Counted from the first letter of the stretch, positions 1-14,795 are shown. The stretch: 64,000 nt of DNA from Monomorium pharaonis (GCF_013373865.1 NC_050472.1:12919913-12983912); one strand, 5' to 3'. Translations and numbers: made by a program. Notes: generated by a model from the sequence alone, not told the origin.

Positions 1-1245
1 TGAACGCAAGAGAGTGCGCATCCTAAAAACGAAAGGAGCGCTCTAAAAAAAAGCGCTCCTCCTCCTCCCCAATATCGCCGACAGGAAAAGATGGGGACCC
101 CAGTGGGTAAACTAAAAAAAAAGGAAAGAAAAAATAAGCCTTGGAACGATGCAAGTTAAATTCACATTTTATAATTAAAAAAAAATTCCTGCGGAACTCG
201 CACTTTGACAATCTCCCGATACGTCTTTTGCAGTTAAACACGCTAGAGTCTACGGAGCTAGAATTAATGCAGAATTACAATTAATGCAGATGAACGGGAC
301 TCGCCTTGATTCTTGTAAACGTTATTAGATCGAAAGACTAAAAGTCGGAGCCGAGAGATACTTCAGGTCGAATATCGAAGTCCTAAAAATTTTATAAATC
401 CAATACGTGGAGATCGCGAAACTTTGTAAGTCCAATACACGGAATCACGAAATATTCTAACAGACTCACGAATCAAACGAATTGAAGAAGCAAAATCCGA
501 ATTTGGACTGAAAATGCCGGCTTGTATATATGTGAGGATGATCGGGGGTGAAGGGCTAGGAAACACTGATGATAAATCATTGATCGGCTGTCATCTAATT
601 TGTTAATCGTTAGATTTTTAACGTTGATTTTACGCTTGATGGATAGCCCTTATTCTTTATTCATAATTCTTATTCGCTCGCCGCGCATCTATCGCCAACG
701 TCTCTTAATTGTTTGAATTTCTAATTTGAATTTTCCACTATGCGGTTAAAAATATGTAGTTCCAGCTTCACGAAACTATGCTTCGCGTGCGCTGCCTTGT
801 ATCAACAAATTGTTTAATGTTATTTTGTTTGCTATAAAAGGGCCGGCAGTCTCTTTCTTTTCTAGGGCGCTGCGCTATGCGAGCGCCGATGCCCCGAGAC
901 AGTGAAAACGCCGTCCGTTTAGTCTGGTGTGAGTGTGCAACACTCGAGAATAGCGCGAGCCATAAGGGTGTCGAATGACACATCGCGCGAAGACACCGTC
1001 CGGCCTTCACATCGGATGTCGCACCGGCCAATGTAACTCGATTACCACCCGATTGCCACCCGAAATCTCCTGATTTCCGGTGGAATGCACGTAGCCAGCA
1101 ATTGCTGGCTAACCAAGTGCACGGGCCAAAGGTCTGTGACCGCGGGAAAAACCCTCTAGCAACAGGTCGAAAAACGGCGTATAGAAACGCCGCGAAAAGA
1201 GAACGAGCGAGTTTATTAATAATTAATTAATACAGCGACGAGTAT
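1..1245. other. Unassigned DNA upstream of a hairpin; possible promoter-like segment
   Basis: I recognise no protein here; the short open frames have no family features. On the plus strand a TATAAAAG box lies at 833-840, followed by a GC-richer stretch to about 1200, which would suit a retroelement LTR or an old promoter, but I could not find matching LTR ends. A perfect 18-bp palindrome built on CAATTG lies at 1093-1110. The segment replaces the expected continuation of the zinc-finger protein remnant that starts at 2843 on the minus strand, so it, or the hairpin at 1246, marks a rearrangement or insertion point. Confidence 0.35.
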
Positions 1246-1318
1246 GTGTCGCAAATAATTAAGTACAATTTTGTGTTACAAGTCGTAACACAAAATTGTA
1301 CTTAATTATTTGCGACAC
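1246..1318. repeat. Perfect inverted repeat (34-bp arms, 5-nt loop)
   Basis: Positions 1246-1279 and 1285-1318 are exact reverse complements with the loop AAGTC between them. The arms start GTGTCGCAAATAATTAAG. Such a perfect, AT-rich hairpin directly at the point where the neighbouring minus-strand protein remnant loses its reading frame suggests an inverted duplication at a break or the closed end of a foldback insertion. Confidence 0.9.
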
Positions 1319-1319
1319 T

Positions 1320-2843
1320 TATCTATTCGAATTTAATAACTGAAAACTGTAACTACGTTGGAACAAATATGTCTTTTCTATGATATGAAATTTCGGTATT
1401 TTATTAACAACGCATTTAGTTTTCACTCCCAAAGAGCAATCTTCATAATCTTTTAGATAATTTTATTTAATTCGTAGCATTTGATTATTTTCTTCTACTT
1501 GTTTGCGGCTTTCAATTTTGTGTACATATCCTACATATATATTATAAGTTAAAGCTTGTTGTAAAACCACAAATATCGTTCAAAGCTAGATTGTCACCAA
1601 GTATTGTTAATAAAGAAAAATAAATCGTTCGTTGCTGGCTATCGACATTTACAGTTAATCCGTATTTCCCAAGATCTGTTGGTTTGATTGATAATATTAT
1701 GAAATGTTTTCATGTTATCAGCAGTCTTGTGATTTTTCGTTTAATGGAGTTGAGCAAAAAATAAATTTTCTAACATGCTATTAAATTTATATGAAATACA
1801 TTTTAATGAAAAATAGACGGTACCAAGCTTTCGTTTATCAGCGTGTGAATCAAGAGTGTTATTGACATCGTCAAAGTATAAGATTAACGGAAATACAGTT
1901 TTATCTACAAATTCAGACTCAATGCTCTGTCATAATTCAAGTAAATCAATAATTTCAAACATCCATGGTGAATATCTTGGATGTTTAAAATTACTGATTT
2001 ACTTGATTTGCATTCTTCATTGTGTTCTAAAATTGGAGATAAAACATTTGGTATTTCTAAAAATTTTTTTAGAACCATTTTCATCGATATTACTTGAATT
2101 TCTGAATTTGAAATAATAGCTTTGCGTTTTTCCCCAATAAAGCGAGAACTTACTCGTGCATGAATTCTAACCGATTGTAGTTTTATCAGAGTATTTGCAT
2201 TTTTTTAATATTTTAAATAGTGGTAATCGGATTGAAAATGATCAAAACCGTGTTGTAATATTGTTAACATCTTAGTGAAATCTGAAAGAGTCGGTTTAAC
2301 ATCTTTAGAATTATGTACATTTTTATTTTAAAATCGATATAAAAGTTAAACCATATAGATTTTTCAATTTATCAATCATGGTGGAAATAAGTGATCGTGT
2401 GAGACTTAACTCCGAATAAAGTCGTGAAACAAACGATTTCTTTTGTACTTCGGATTCGAAAGCATCGATAATGAAAATTACAGGCTCGTGAAATGAACAT
2501 TCCGGTTATGGAGATTGAATAATTGTATTCGAGGACACAAGATTAGAACTTAAACTTTCCAGTTCTATAAGATTAGAAGAATTATTTTCAGGACTTCTAT
2601 TCCGATCGATTTGTACTTTGCCCAGTGATCTTAAATACCTTGAAAGTGTTTTTTATATAAATAAAAACTATTAAAAATTCTTTTACATCCTTCAATGCAA
2701 CAACTGTAGACTGATAATATTAAAGTCTTATGGCACAATTTGACATGTTTAGTAAGACAAGTTTCGGAATAAGATTTTGTTTCGCAAAATGGGTATGGAA
2801 TTATTTTCGATACTGTCTTTAATCGGAAAAATTGTAATAACAA
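1320..2843 (-). pseudogene. Decayed zinc-finger protein of a multi-copy insect family
   Basis: Reading the minus strand from 2843, the protein begins with two C2H2-like units; the second reads CIEGC, then a hydrophobic spacer, then KKH. About 200 residues on, in shifting frames, come the blocks SFVSRLYSELS, RIHARVSSRFIGEKRKA, FPLILYFDDVNN and TILGDNLALNDICGFTTSF followed by ICRIC, then a GVKTKCVVNKIPKFH block near 1400. This order (N-terminal fingers, then FxDD and GDNLxLN..GF..S..CRxC) is one I remember from large families of uncharacterised proteins in ant and other animal genomes, probably transposon-derived. Several stops and frameshifts break it, and it ends at the hairpin. The function is unknown; a diverged transposase is my guess. 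Confidence 0.55.
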
Positions 2844-3207
2844 TTAAAAGTAAAACATTTTTGCATACACTTTATTTAAGACAATTAGAAACAAAAGTTT
2901 TTTGTATACACTATATTTTATAGTATCTCTAAAAAGTAAAATTTTAAACAAAGTTAAACAAAATCAGAATTTTTCGTAAAATTTTAATGAGTATTTTCTC
3001 AACCTTATTATCAAAATTTAATAAAAGAAACTTTTTTGAATTCTTTCCAGCATTATATTATAACAAAGACTTTAACATGAAGATTTTTTAATATTAGCTG
3101 TTCAAAAACTAAAACGTAGAGAAATAATTTTTTTATATCAATGACTGTCTATGTATCCTTATGTTGAAATGTCACATCACTTATTATTTCCGTTATATTC
3201 ATCTTAT
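2844..3207. other. AT-rich spacer between two minus-strand remnants
   Basis: No coding signal is seen. It separates the start of the zinc-finger remnant (ending at 2843) from the C-terminal end of the next remnant (3208). Confidence 0.5.
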
Positions 3208-4480
3208 CTAAATTATATTTTCATAATTATATAAAACCATTTGAAATAACAACCAAATGTGAGCGCTTTCAATTGGATATTCGACGTCAAAAACTTGGAA
3301 GATTTTATAACATAAGTCTACAGCTTTTAGAGCTGACGGTACCTTGTATAAAGTGTCATCAATGGATATAAAAATGTCAGAAATATCGTTGGATGGGCAA
3401 ACAGCGATGATGAAATGTTGCAATGTAATTCCAAGATCTGCAGCTTTTTTCTTTTTTATCCTTGTATTTTTGTAATATCTGCTATTAACTGCAAAAAGTT
3501 ATATTATAACAATTATATTATAAAGTGTAATCTTATACCGGTAAATATTAATATTAATACTAATATGATATTTACAGTAATTGAAATAATAATGCCTTGT
3601 CTTTACATTCAGATATAGAGGATTTCCATTGACTTTTTTTCAAACGAATTCGGCTTTTAGGTGAAAGTAGATGTGGGAGAAATTTTAATTGTAGAATAAT
3701 TTTTGTATCTATTTAATGAAATGACAATTATAATTCCACAAAGTAAATATAATGTATATTTATTTAGAAATCAATATACTTACTGTCTGTCAATTTATCG
3801 CATTAAATCAATTCCATCAAAATTTGTGCATTATCATCATTTTTCTTTGGTGGCCGAACAGCCAAAATTTTTCTAAAAAAGTTTTCCAACTTTCCAATGT
3901 TATTTCTAATGTTGATAAATTTAAACGAGAGTAATCTTCTTCAATTAACGTACATGCACTTGGATGTTTCAAAATGGCTTAGTTTTCAAAAATTTGACAA
4001 TTTTAAATCACGGTTTAATTTAATATATTTTCGTCGATATTTAGCAGTGAGTTTTCAATTTGTAACAATTTCCCATGGCATTAAATTATTTTGCAATCAT
4101 GCATTAGCTTCAAGAATAGCTTCTATAAAATAATAAAGAATTTAGTATGTAAATATTCGGCTAATTTAATGAGTAAAATGTAATTTTGAGTTGACAGATA
4201 TATAGATTTTTACAAAACTAGACTTACCTTTATCTGAATCCGAACTTTCAGTTCCATGTAAATCGCCTGCTAGTGGTTTCCATTCGTTTCTAAGCACGTA
4301 TTTTGTTCCAATATTTGTTCACTAGTTTTTCACGTGAAATTACCGATTTCCCAATACGTGATAACTTTTTTGGAATTGGTGGGATGTAATATGTGGCTGT
4401 AGTTTCAGTAAGAAAAAGTTTTACTATTTCCTCTGCTATGTATATAGGAAATCATCATTTTTCACTAAAAACTAAAACGT
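3208..4480 (-). pseudogene. C-terminal remnant of another multi-copy unknown protein, with intron-like gaps
   Basis: The best block is 3208-3423 on the minus strand: 71 residues ending with a KAVDLCYKIFQVFDVEYP stretch and an HIWLLFQ motif. I recall this ending from uncharacterised proteins that are abundant in ants. Upstream on the same strand, near 4230-4330, an exon-like piece reads RNEWKPLAGDLHGTESSDSDK and is followed at once by a GTAAGT donor, so the parent was probably spliced. Pieces between 3430 and 4200 are broken by stops. I cannot assign a function. It could share ancestry with the zinc-finger remnant downstream or be an unrelated family. Confidence 0.4.
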
Positions 4481-4545
4481 AGTTTTCACTTTTAAACTAA
4501 AAATAAACAAAGAACGAATTAAAATAAACAAATAATATACAAATT

Positions 4546-4558
<13 letters not shown>

Positions 4559-4600
<42 letters not shown>
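4559..4600. repeat. (TA)n microsatellite
   Basis: An uninterrupted TA run leads straight into the CAGGG terminus of the first foldback element. TA is also the expected duplication for mariner-type elements, so the run served as, or grew from, the insertion target. Confidence 0.9.
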
Positions 4601-6949
<2,349 letters not shown>

Positions 6950-6955
6950 TATATA

Positions 6956-8268
6956 CAGGGAGTCCCAGAGCATACTGGTCACTGTTCATAAAAAGGTAGA
7001 TGGGATCGAGATGAACATAAAAGTTCAATATTGTTGTGGGTTTGGTCTGCTAATAATCGAGATATAAATTTTTTAAATTATGCGAATGAGAGCGCGCCGA
7101 AGGAAGGGCTCGAGCCGCTCGAGCCATAGCACGGCCTATTGTTTCAAGCATTGGCTGCCGGCGGCGGCGGGAGAAAGAAGGAGAAGCGTGGCGTCGTCGC
7201 CGTTCCCACGTCTCGCCGCACCGCGCCAAAGCTCGCGTCGATGGCTGCTACGCACACTCGCGATTACATGACGAGATTATAAATTATTAATAAAAATAGG
7301 ACAAATTTAAATCTTAATAAACTTTTGTAAGTAAGAAAGTCGAAAGAGAGAAAGCGATGGAAACGTATGGAACCTGCAAATAATATAATATTTGCCGCAT
7401 CAAATTCTCTCATCGTTTTTTATGGAATATTAAATTAACAAAGATTTATCACGATTGATTCTTTATACATTATCCTTTCGTAACCATCTTATTAGAAAAT
7501 TACGAAATGCACGAAATACTATCCCTAATATGCACTCTTTGTAAAATAACACGATAGAAAAATATTCACGTTTGATCTGACGACTTCAGGATAAATTATT
7601 CGATGCAACTTCTACGGTAATTATAGGTAATTAGAGATCAATGTTATGTCAAATATCGTTAGTATGGTTAACTAGAAAGAATTTTCTCTTGTATATGATA
7701 GAGAACTTCGAATTTCTTCTATCGTTAATACATTATAAGTCACTGAAAATCTGTCGTAATTAATAATGCAATTAAAGGTAGAAGAAACTCTGAATTCTTT
7801 TATTCATTATTGAATTTTTTATTTACTCTTGATTCGTATGTAAAATTGAACTTTGTACTTTTATACTTTGTAATTTAGCAGGAATATCTTTCCCTCTAAA
7901 GTATTTACAGAAACACGATAAACGTCATTTTCAACAACAGTTCCAATCAATATTATTAGAGTTTCATTAAATGTCATAAAATTTTTTTAACAAGATTACT
8001 ATTTTTTAACATTTTTAACATTAAACACGATGCGACACTCAGAAAAAAAGTATCGTGCTGATTATTTATCGCAGTTTTAGTGATAATTTTTGATAATTTT
8101 TTTTTCGATCGTGTGTAACACTAAAAATATAAAGAAATGATAATTGTTAAAATTTTATTTAAATTACACATAATGAAAGTAGAATAGTACAAACTAAAGA
8201 TGTTGTTAAACGTGGTAATATTTATTGTATTTGTGTACTACGTAGTGTTTGAGAGGGAAAGAGGGGGA

Positions 8269-8314
<46 letters not shown>

Positions 8315-9346
8315 GGTGTCATATTAAAATGCGCGAAATACTTATCCATAGTATGTTACACTCTTTGTAATAACACAGAAAAATATTCCCTCTTGATGTA
8401 ACGATTTTACGATAGCTTAGGCGCGATGCTATGATAATTATGCTTAAAAATTAATGTTCAATATCATGTATTGTTAACACAACGAAGGATTTTCTTTTAT
8501 AACCATAGAAAACTTAATTTCTTCTACCTTTAATTGCATTACTAATTACGACAGATTTTCAGTGACTTATAATATATTAACGATAGAAGAAATTCGAAGT
8601 TCCCTATCATATACAAGAAAAAATCATTTCTAGTTAACCATATTAACGATACTTGACATAACATTGATCTCTAATTACCTATAATTACCGTAGAAGTTGC
8701 ATCGAATAATTTATCCTGAAGTCGTCAGATCAAACGTGAATATTTTTCTATCGTGTTATTTTACAAAGAGTGCATATTAGGGATAGTATTTCGTGCATTT
8801 CGTAATTTTCTAATAAGATGGTTACGAAAGGAGAATGTATAAAGAATCAATCGTGATAAATCTTCGTTAATTTAATATTCTATAAAAAACGAGAGAATTT
8901 GATACGACAAATATTATATTATTTGCAGGTTCCATACATTTCCATCGCTTTCTCTCTTTCGACTTTCTTATTTACAAAAGTTTATTACGATTTAAATTTG
9001 TCCTATTTTTATTAATAATTTATAATCTCGTCATGTAATCGCGAGTGTGCGTAGCAGCCATCGACGCGAGCTTAGGCGCGGTGCGGCGAGACGTGGGAAC
9101 GGCGACGACGCCACGCTTCTCCTTCTTTCCCCCGCCGCCGCCGGCAGCCAATGCTTGAAACAGTAGGCCATGCTATGGCTCGAGCCCTTCCTTCGGCGCG
9201 CAAGGCGCGCTCTCATTCGCATAATTTAAAAAATTTATATCTCGATTATTAGCAGACCAAACCCACAACAATATTGAACTTTTATGTTCATCTCGATCCC
9301 ATCTACCTTTTTATGAACAGTGACCAGTATGCTCTGGGACTCTCTG
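6956..9346. mobile_element. Foldback element 2 (TA-flanked, about 0.84-kb arms)
   Basis: It begins CAGGGAGTCCCAGAGC and ends with a near-exact inverted copy (CAGAGAGTCCCAGAGC), again in a TA setting and only six bases after element 1. Arms span roughly 6956-7795 and 8510-9346. Both contain a GC-rich block (7080-7271 plus; 9031-9222 minus) that can be read as a 63-residue arginine-rich frame. Because the rest of the arms is AT-rich and non-coding, I treat this frame as incidental. The centre contains a (GA)n tract and sequences that recur in foldback element 3. Confidence 0.8.
8253..8316. repeat. (GA)n tract in the centre of foldback 2
   Basis: An imperfect GA run in the loop of the palindrome. 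Its flanks (GTAACATAC..ATAAGTATT side and ACACAAATACAATAAATATT side) recur next to the (TC)n tracts at 13225 and 14745, identifying the same element family there. Confidence 0.9.
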
Positions 9347-10633
9347 TATATATATTGTATATATACAGGGTGTCCCAAAGCACGTGTGGGTCAATTCTTG
9401 TAAAAAGGTAGAAGGGATCGAGATGAACATAAAAGTCCAATATTTTTTGGGGTTAGGTCTATAAATAATCGAGGTATTAATTTTTCAAATTGTGCGAATG
9501 AGAGCGCGCTGTAGAAAGAGCCGCTCGAGCCGTAGCGCGGCCCATTGTGTCAAACATTGGCTGCCGGCAGCAGGGGGAAGGAGGAGAAGCGGCGCCGCTG
9601 CCTGTGCTTTACCGCCCTCACGTCCCGCCGCACCGCGTCTAGACTCGCATCAATGGCCACTCTCGCATCCCACCGCACCGCGCCTAGACTCGCGTCGTTA
9701 CGCACATTCGCAATTACTTGACAAAATTATTTAGCAAAGATAGGGATAAATTAAAACCGTAATAAACTTCAGTGACTGAGAAAGTTGAAAGAGAGAAAGC
9801 GATAGAAACTTATGGAATCTTTAAATAATCTAATTTCTATCGTAATTGTGAATATAGTAAATTAATGAAAGTTTTCGATACATTGACGATATACTCTTTC
9901 TTTTTCTCAAATATCTTATTTACAGTATCATACAATTCTAACTTTGTTTCTTATCGAATTGCATCGTACTGTTAAATCCTTGATGAAAACATTGATAAAA
10001 ATTCGCAAATTTATTCGTAAAATCATTATCGTAAATTCACGATTGATTCTCAAATTGATAGTTTTTTTTTATCCGTCTATTATAATACTTGCCACATCGA
10101 GTTCTCTCAACGTTATCTTTTTTCTCTTACACGATATATTCATAAATATTTCTTCATATTTAATCAAAATGATGCAACAATGGAACAAACTTTTCTAATG
10201 AACAGAAAATGCGAGCACGATAGAAAATGATATAATTTCTTTAAATTTGTTCTTTTTGATTTAGAGAAGTGATGGATTATCAAATAAAATTCAATTAGAT
10301 TCTCGTGTTTCTATTTTAAATGAATCACTGAAAATCTATCGTAATTCTTAATGCAATTAAAGATAGAAGAAACTCTAAGTTTTCTATCGTCATGAAAGAA
10401 AACTTAGAATTGTATTGACAATATGTGATGTTGAACGTTAATCTCTAAGCATAATTATCGCTAAAATATATTATAGAAGACGCATCGTGCCTCATCTATT
10501 GTTGCACGCGTACTGCACGCGTCGCCCGAGTCAGCTAGTTGCTATGGGGAAGAGCGTTGTCGTATTGTTGTTTATGTCGGTACTCGAGCTGTCAAGCTCG
10601 TGTATCGGAGTGCTTTGAATAAATTCCGTTCTT

Positions 10634-13021
10634 TTAACCTTCGTATACCCGCGCATTGGTCTGTCAGACCGACGATTTACTTTTGCCTTATTTTTTTTTT
10701 AACAAAAGACTCTAGCGCTTCGAGCTCACTGCTAGCTGCATGATTCATTGCCAACTTCAATTCAGTGCGGCACGATCGTTCGTGCATACAACACGTATAC
10801 TCGTTCACGACACCGATCGGTCTGTTAGACCGACGCGGGTATAGGTGTCACAATTTTTGGTAAGTAATATTTTGAGTACCTCCTATAATTATATATTATT
10901 TTTTGTTATTATTGGGTTTACATTATATACTATATTTATAATTTGTTTATAGGTACATTATATAACCTCAAAATGGACGAGAAACATATAAGAAGGCTTT
11001 TGGAAGAGGGTGACTCTGATTCCAATTATGAGGATGAAAACGACAGTGACTTTGAGGATCATATTGAAGTGCAGCAAGAAAGTAGTGATACAGAGCAAGA
11101 AGGTAATTCTGAGAGTGAGGAGGAGTTACAACAAACTTCTAATAATTACTACCTTGGCAAAGATAGCCAAACAAAATGGAATAAAAATGCTCCGTCAATA
11201 AGAACAGTAAGAAGACGTGCTAAGAATATTGTGACTTAGTTACCAGGTGTAAAAGGCGAAGCTAAAAATTTGAAAGAACCAGGTGGCATATGAAACTTAT
11301 TTTTTTCAGAAAATGTAATAAACTCGATTACAAAGTACACCAACCAACAAATAAAACGTATATTACCTCAGTTTGAAAGAGAAAGAGACTGCACACCGAC
11401 TGATGAAATTGAAATTCAAGCTTTTCTAGGACTTTTATATTTTGCTGGTGTTAGAAGAAACAGCTGTTTGAATGCCAAAGATTTATTCAAGACTGATGGG
11501 TCTTCTCCAGAGATCTTTCGTTTGACTATGAGTTGGAACCGTTTTTACTTACTTTTACGTTGTCTAAAGTTTGATGATAAAGATTCCCGAGACGCACGAG
11601 CTTCTATAGATAAACTGGCTCCAATTCGTGACTTGTTTGAGGAGATTGTAGCGTCATTAAAAAAATATTACTGTCCATCACAGTTTGTTACAATCGACGA
11701 AAAGTTGGAAGCGTTTAGAGGTCACTGCAGTTTTAGGCAATACATTCCATCTAAACCTAATAAGTATGGTATAAAGATCTACGCTTTGACAGATGCTAAA
11801 CACTTTTACACGCTAAAGATGGAAGTATATGTTGGAAAGCAGCCTGATGGGCCTTATTCGGTGGATAATTCCTCCAAGGCTTTGGTTTTATGTCTTAGTG
11901 ATATTATTCGTAATAGCGGTCGCAATATCACATGTGATAATTTTTTTACAAGTATTCCTTTGATCGATATTCTGCAGCGAGAATACAGATTGACCGTCAT
12001 CGGAACTATTAGAAAAAATAAAAAAGAACTGCCTAAGCAATTCATCGAGTCTAGAGGCCGTGAGGAAAAATCAAGCTTATTTGGACACCGAAGCAATTGC
12101 ACTCTAGTTTCCTATATACCAAAGAAAAACAAGAATGTTCTACTAGTTTCTAGTATGCATGATGATGCAAAAATTAATGAAGAAACTGGAAAACCAGACA
12201 TTATTATGGACTACAATGCAACTAAGGGAGGCGTTGATACGGTGGATAAAATGTGTGAAACCTACAATGTCGCAAGAGGTACTAACAGATGGCCCATGGT
12301 GGTATTTTACAGCCTAATGAATGTAACAGGAATAAATTCGTACATAATATATGTGCAAAACAATAACAACAAAAAAATAAAGCGTAGGTCTTTTTTGGAA
12401 GCTTTATCTTATGATCTCATAAACGCACATTTGAGGAGACGTGCTGTGAACAGTTATCTATCAAGACTGATACGGCAAAGGCTTGCTGAAATTTGCAAAT
12501 TAGATGGTCCCGAATCTACTGTGACAACAAATAATAACAAAATAGGTCGTTGTTATTATTGCAACGCCAAAAAAATCGCAAGACTCGCTACAACTGCGTT
12601 TCTTGTAAAAAATATTTTTGTATGGAACATGCTATTATGATATGCTCCGACTGCTATGTTGAGCAATGTTAAGTACTTTAGTTTGTTTTTTTTTATTATT
12701 TTACGAACTGTTCTTTAAGATTTCAGAGTTTTTTTTTAATTTGATATGATAAAAAATATATTTTTGTTCAAATTTTCGTAGTTCATAAGAATATTGTTTC
12801 TTACCAATGGCTGTAATAAAAGACTGTTATTAGCTAATAAAAGTAAATATTATCTATAAAACTTTGTTTGATATGTTTTAACATACTCTCAACTAATAGT
12901 AAATTTAATTTTATGATGACACGTTACTAAAAACATGCTAAAATGGACTTAGGAATCTCGGTCTCACAGACCGTATGCGGGTATACGTGTTACACTTTTT
13001 AAGCGGGTATACGAAGGTTAA
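10634..13021 (+). mobile_element. piggyBac element with intact ends
   Basis: TTAA is present at 10634-10637 and 13018-13021, the signature target of piggyBac. Terminal inverted repeats are CCTTCGTATACCCGC (15 bp, exact). Inside each end is a second GGTCT-N-AGACC palindromic motif: two copies on the left (about 10659 and 10820) and one on the right (about 12960), with GCGGGTATA repeated beside them. The ends look complete, whereas the transposase is disabled, so this copy could only be moved by a transposase supplied elsewhere. Confidence 0.93.
10973..12672 (+). pseudogene. piggyBac transposase, disabled
   Basis: The likely start is the ATG at 10973, giving an acidic N terminus (ESDSD-like, as in other piggyBac proteins). 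In the same frame, stops occur at 11237 (TAG) and 11291 (TGA). The frame is then open to 12640. The DDD catalytic residues are visible: TIDEKL (about 11696), ITCDNFF (about 11936) and GGVDTVD (about 12236). Near 12570 a frameshift in an A-run throws the C terminus off; in the neighbouring frame the cysteine-rich finger (CYYC, then CVSC, CMEH and CSDC) continues to a stop at 12672. Overall length fits a full transposase of about 560 residues. It cuts and pastes DNA at TTAA in active relatives; this copy has two stops plus a frameshift. Confidence 0.9.
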
Positions 13022-13221
13022 GAAAGCGTGCTATCCTATTTCGTGCGCACGGGAGTGCGCAATTGTGTACAGAGTTTGTAGAGCTGGCGAGTGCGAAAGC
13101 GCGACGCAAGAAGCGCAACACTATTGTCACATCGTCACATCAACAGGGGGGCATTTTTCTATGTGTTATTACAAAGAGTGTAACATATTATGGATAAGTA
13201 TTTCACACATTTTAGTAGACA

Positions 13222-13224
<3 letters not shown>

Positions 13225-13313
<89 letters not shown>
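13225..13313. repeat. (TC)n microsatellite, 5' boundary of LINE 1
   Basis: A pure TC run that ends exactly where LINE coding sequence begins. A serine-leucine repeat translated from it is not a real protein N terminus. Confidence 0.95.
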
Positions 13314-13315
<2 letters not shown>

Positions 13316-14742
13316 AAAGAATGGAAAACATCCACGATAATTCCAATACCAAAAGTAGAGAAACCTAAGAGGGCAAGTGATTATAGGCCTATTAATATAT
13401 TACCAATATATGAAAAAGTATTAGAGATAATAGTTAAAAAGCAAATTGAGGTCTACCTAGAAAGTAATAATATTATAACGGAACATCAGTCGGGCTTTAG
13501 GAAAAATTATTCGTGTGAAACAGCAATTCAAACAGTTATAGATGAATGGAAATTGATTATTAGTGAGAGACAAATAGTAGGAGTTATTTTTGTAGATCTT
13601 AAACGGGTTTTCGAGACAATTGATAGAGGAAGATTATTAGAGAAATTATACCAGTATGATATTACAGGAACAGTTCTAGAATGGTTTAGATCGTACTTAA
13701 AAGATGCAACAAGTTCAATTTAATGATAGATGGTCTAAGATACTGACTACGGAATACGGAGTGCCACAGGGTTGGGTATTGGGCCCATTGTTGTTTATAA
13801 TATATATGAATGATATTGTTAACGTTTGCTCGGATGTGTGTAATATAAAAATGTTTGCGGACGATACCTTAATATATGTAACAGGTGAGAGTAGTGCAGA
13901 GGTAGAGAGGAAATTGAATATTGCATTTAACGTAGTGGAGGAATGGATGAATATTAATAAACTAAAGATGAATGCGGGGAAAACAAAATTATGTTAGTTA
14001 GAGGTATAAGGAAAGAATTGAGAGCCAATACTATTGTGAGATGTTTGGATGGAAATGAGATTGAGCGCGTAGAAATAATAAAGTACTTGGACATAATTAT
14101 TGATGATAGACTTAGATTCAGCGGTCACTGTGATTACATGTTAAAGAAAATAGGGAAGAAAATAAGTTTTTTAAATAGAATAGGGAACTTTATCTCGGCT
14201 CGTACACTAGATGTACGATATACAAGACAATTATAGCACCTCACTTTGAGTATTGTGCGACGCTACTAATGGATATGGAAGATACACAGTTAAGTAGGCT
14301 CCAAATAGCGCAAAATAGAGCTATGAGAGTCATATGCATTGCAATGTGACAGACGTACCAAAGTTAAATGTATGCACCAAGCGTTGCAATTTATGACCAT
14401 AAGACAAAGGCTGTATTACAATATGTGCATGTTTATTTTTAAGATCTTAAATAATATGATGCCGGAGCAATTTAGTAATAGACTTAGAATAGTAGAGGGA
14501 GAACGCGAAACTAGGCAAACAAGGGATATTGTTATTGAATTTCGAAAAACAAGAAGCGCGCAAAAAAGTTTATTTTATGAGGGTGTGTTAATGTACAACG
14601 CATTACCACCCGAAGTTAAACATTGTAATCATTTAGAAATGTTTAAACGAATGCTAAAAGAGTTTGTTTTTAATGATGTAGCATAAAATTGTATATATAT
14701 GTATTGAAAATAGCTGAGAAAGCTAATAAAAGATCAATCAAT

Positions 14743-14746
<4 letters not shown>
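13314..14746 (+). pseudogene. LINE 1: 5'-truncated non-LTR reverse transcriptase (CR1/L2/Jockey-like)
   Basis: Only the reverse transcriptase and C-terminal region remain. Motifs in order are IIPIPKVEKP..DYRPI, HQSGFRKNYSCETAI, FVDLKR, GVPQGWVLGPLLF and MFADDTL (the catalytic aspartates, near 13856), then a thumb region to 14236. A C-terminal piece runs 14339-14686. At least three frame changes or stops separate these blocks. The 3' end is a short ATCA repeat at about 14734-14746, then another (TC)n tract, so both ends of the insert touch TC repeats. The endonuclease and ORF1 are missing, as expected for incomplete reverse transcription. Confidence 0.85.

Positions 14747-14792
<46 letters not shown>
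14745..14792. repeat. (TC)n microsatellite, 3' boundary of LINE 1
   Basis: A TC run directly after the ATCA tail. Together with 13225-13313 it brackets the LINE; the two runs were probably one target tract or were duplicated on insertion. Confidence 0.93.

Positions 14793-14795
<3 letters not shown>

Larger units (their letters stand above)
10500..13120. mobile_element. Solo LTR (TGTTGC...GCAACA) split by piggyBac
   Basis: Termini are TGTTGCACGCG and GCGCAACA. The 4-bp sequence CTAT flanks both sides (10496-10499 and 13121-13124). Without the piggyBac the LTR would be about 237 bp. An AATAAA signal lies shortly before the piggyBac insertion on the plus strand. The same TGTTGCG/CGCAACA ends occur in the solo LTR at 34589-34896 and at the minus-strand end of the Gypsy element at 56417, so this is probably a Gypsy LTR; 4-bp duplications are usual for many Gypsy elements. 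Confidence 0.8.

Noticed and set aside
7080..7271. 63-residue arginine-rich frame repeated at 9031-9222 (minus) and 9492-9734
   Set aside because: Conserved only because it lies in the arms of related foldback elements; indels change the length and no domain is visible. I treat it as non-coding.
13190..13320. Serine-leucine repeat as the N terminus of a LINE protein
   Set aside because: Produced by the (TC)n tract; LINE homology starts only after it.
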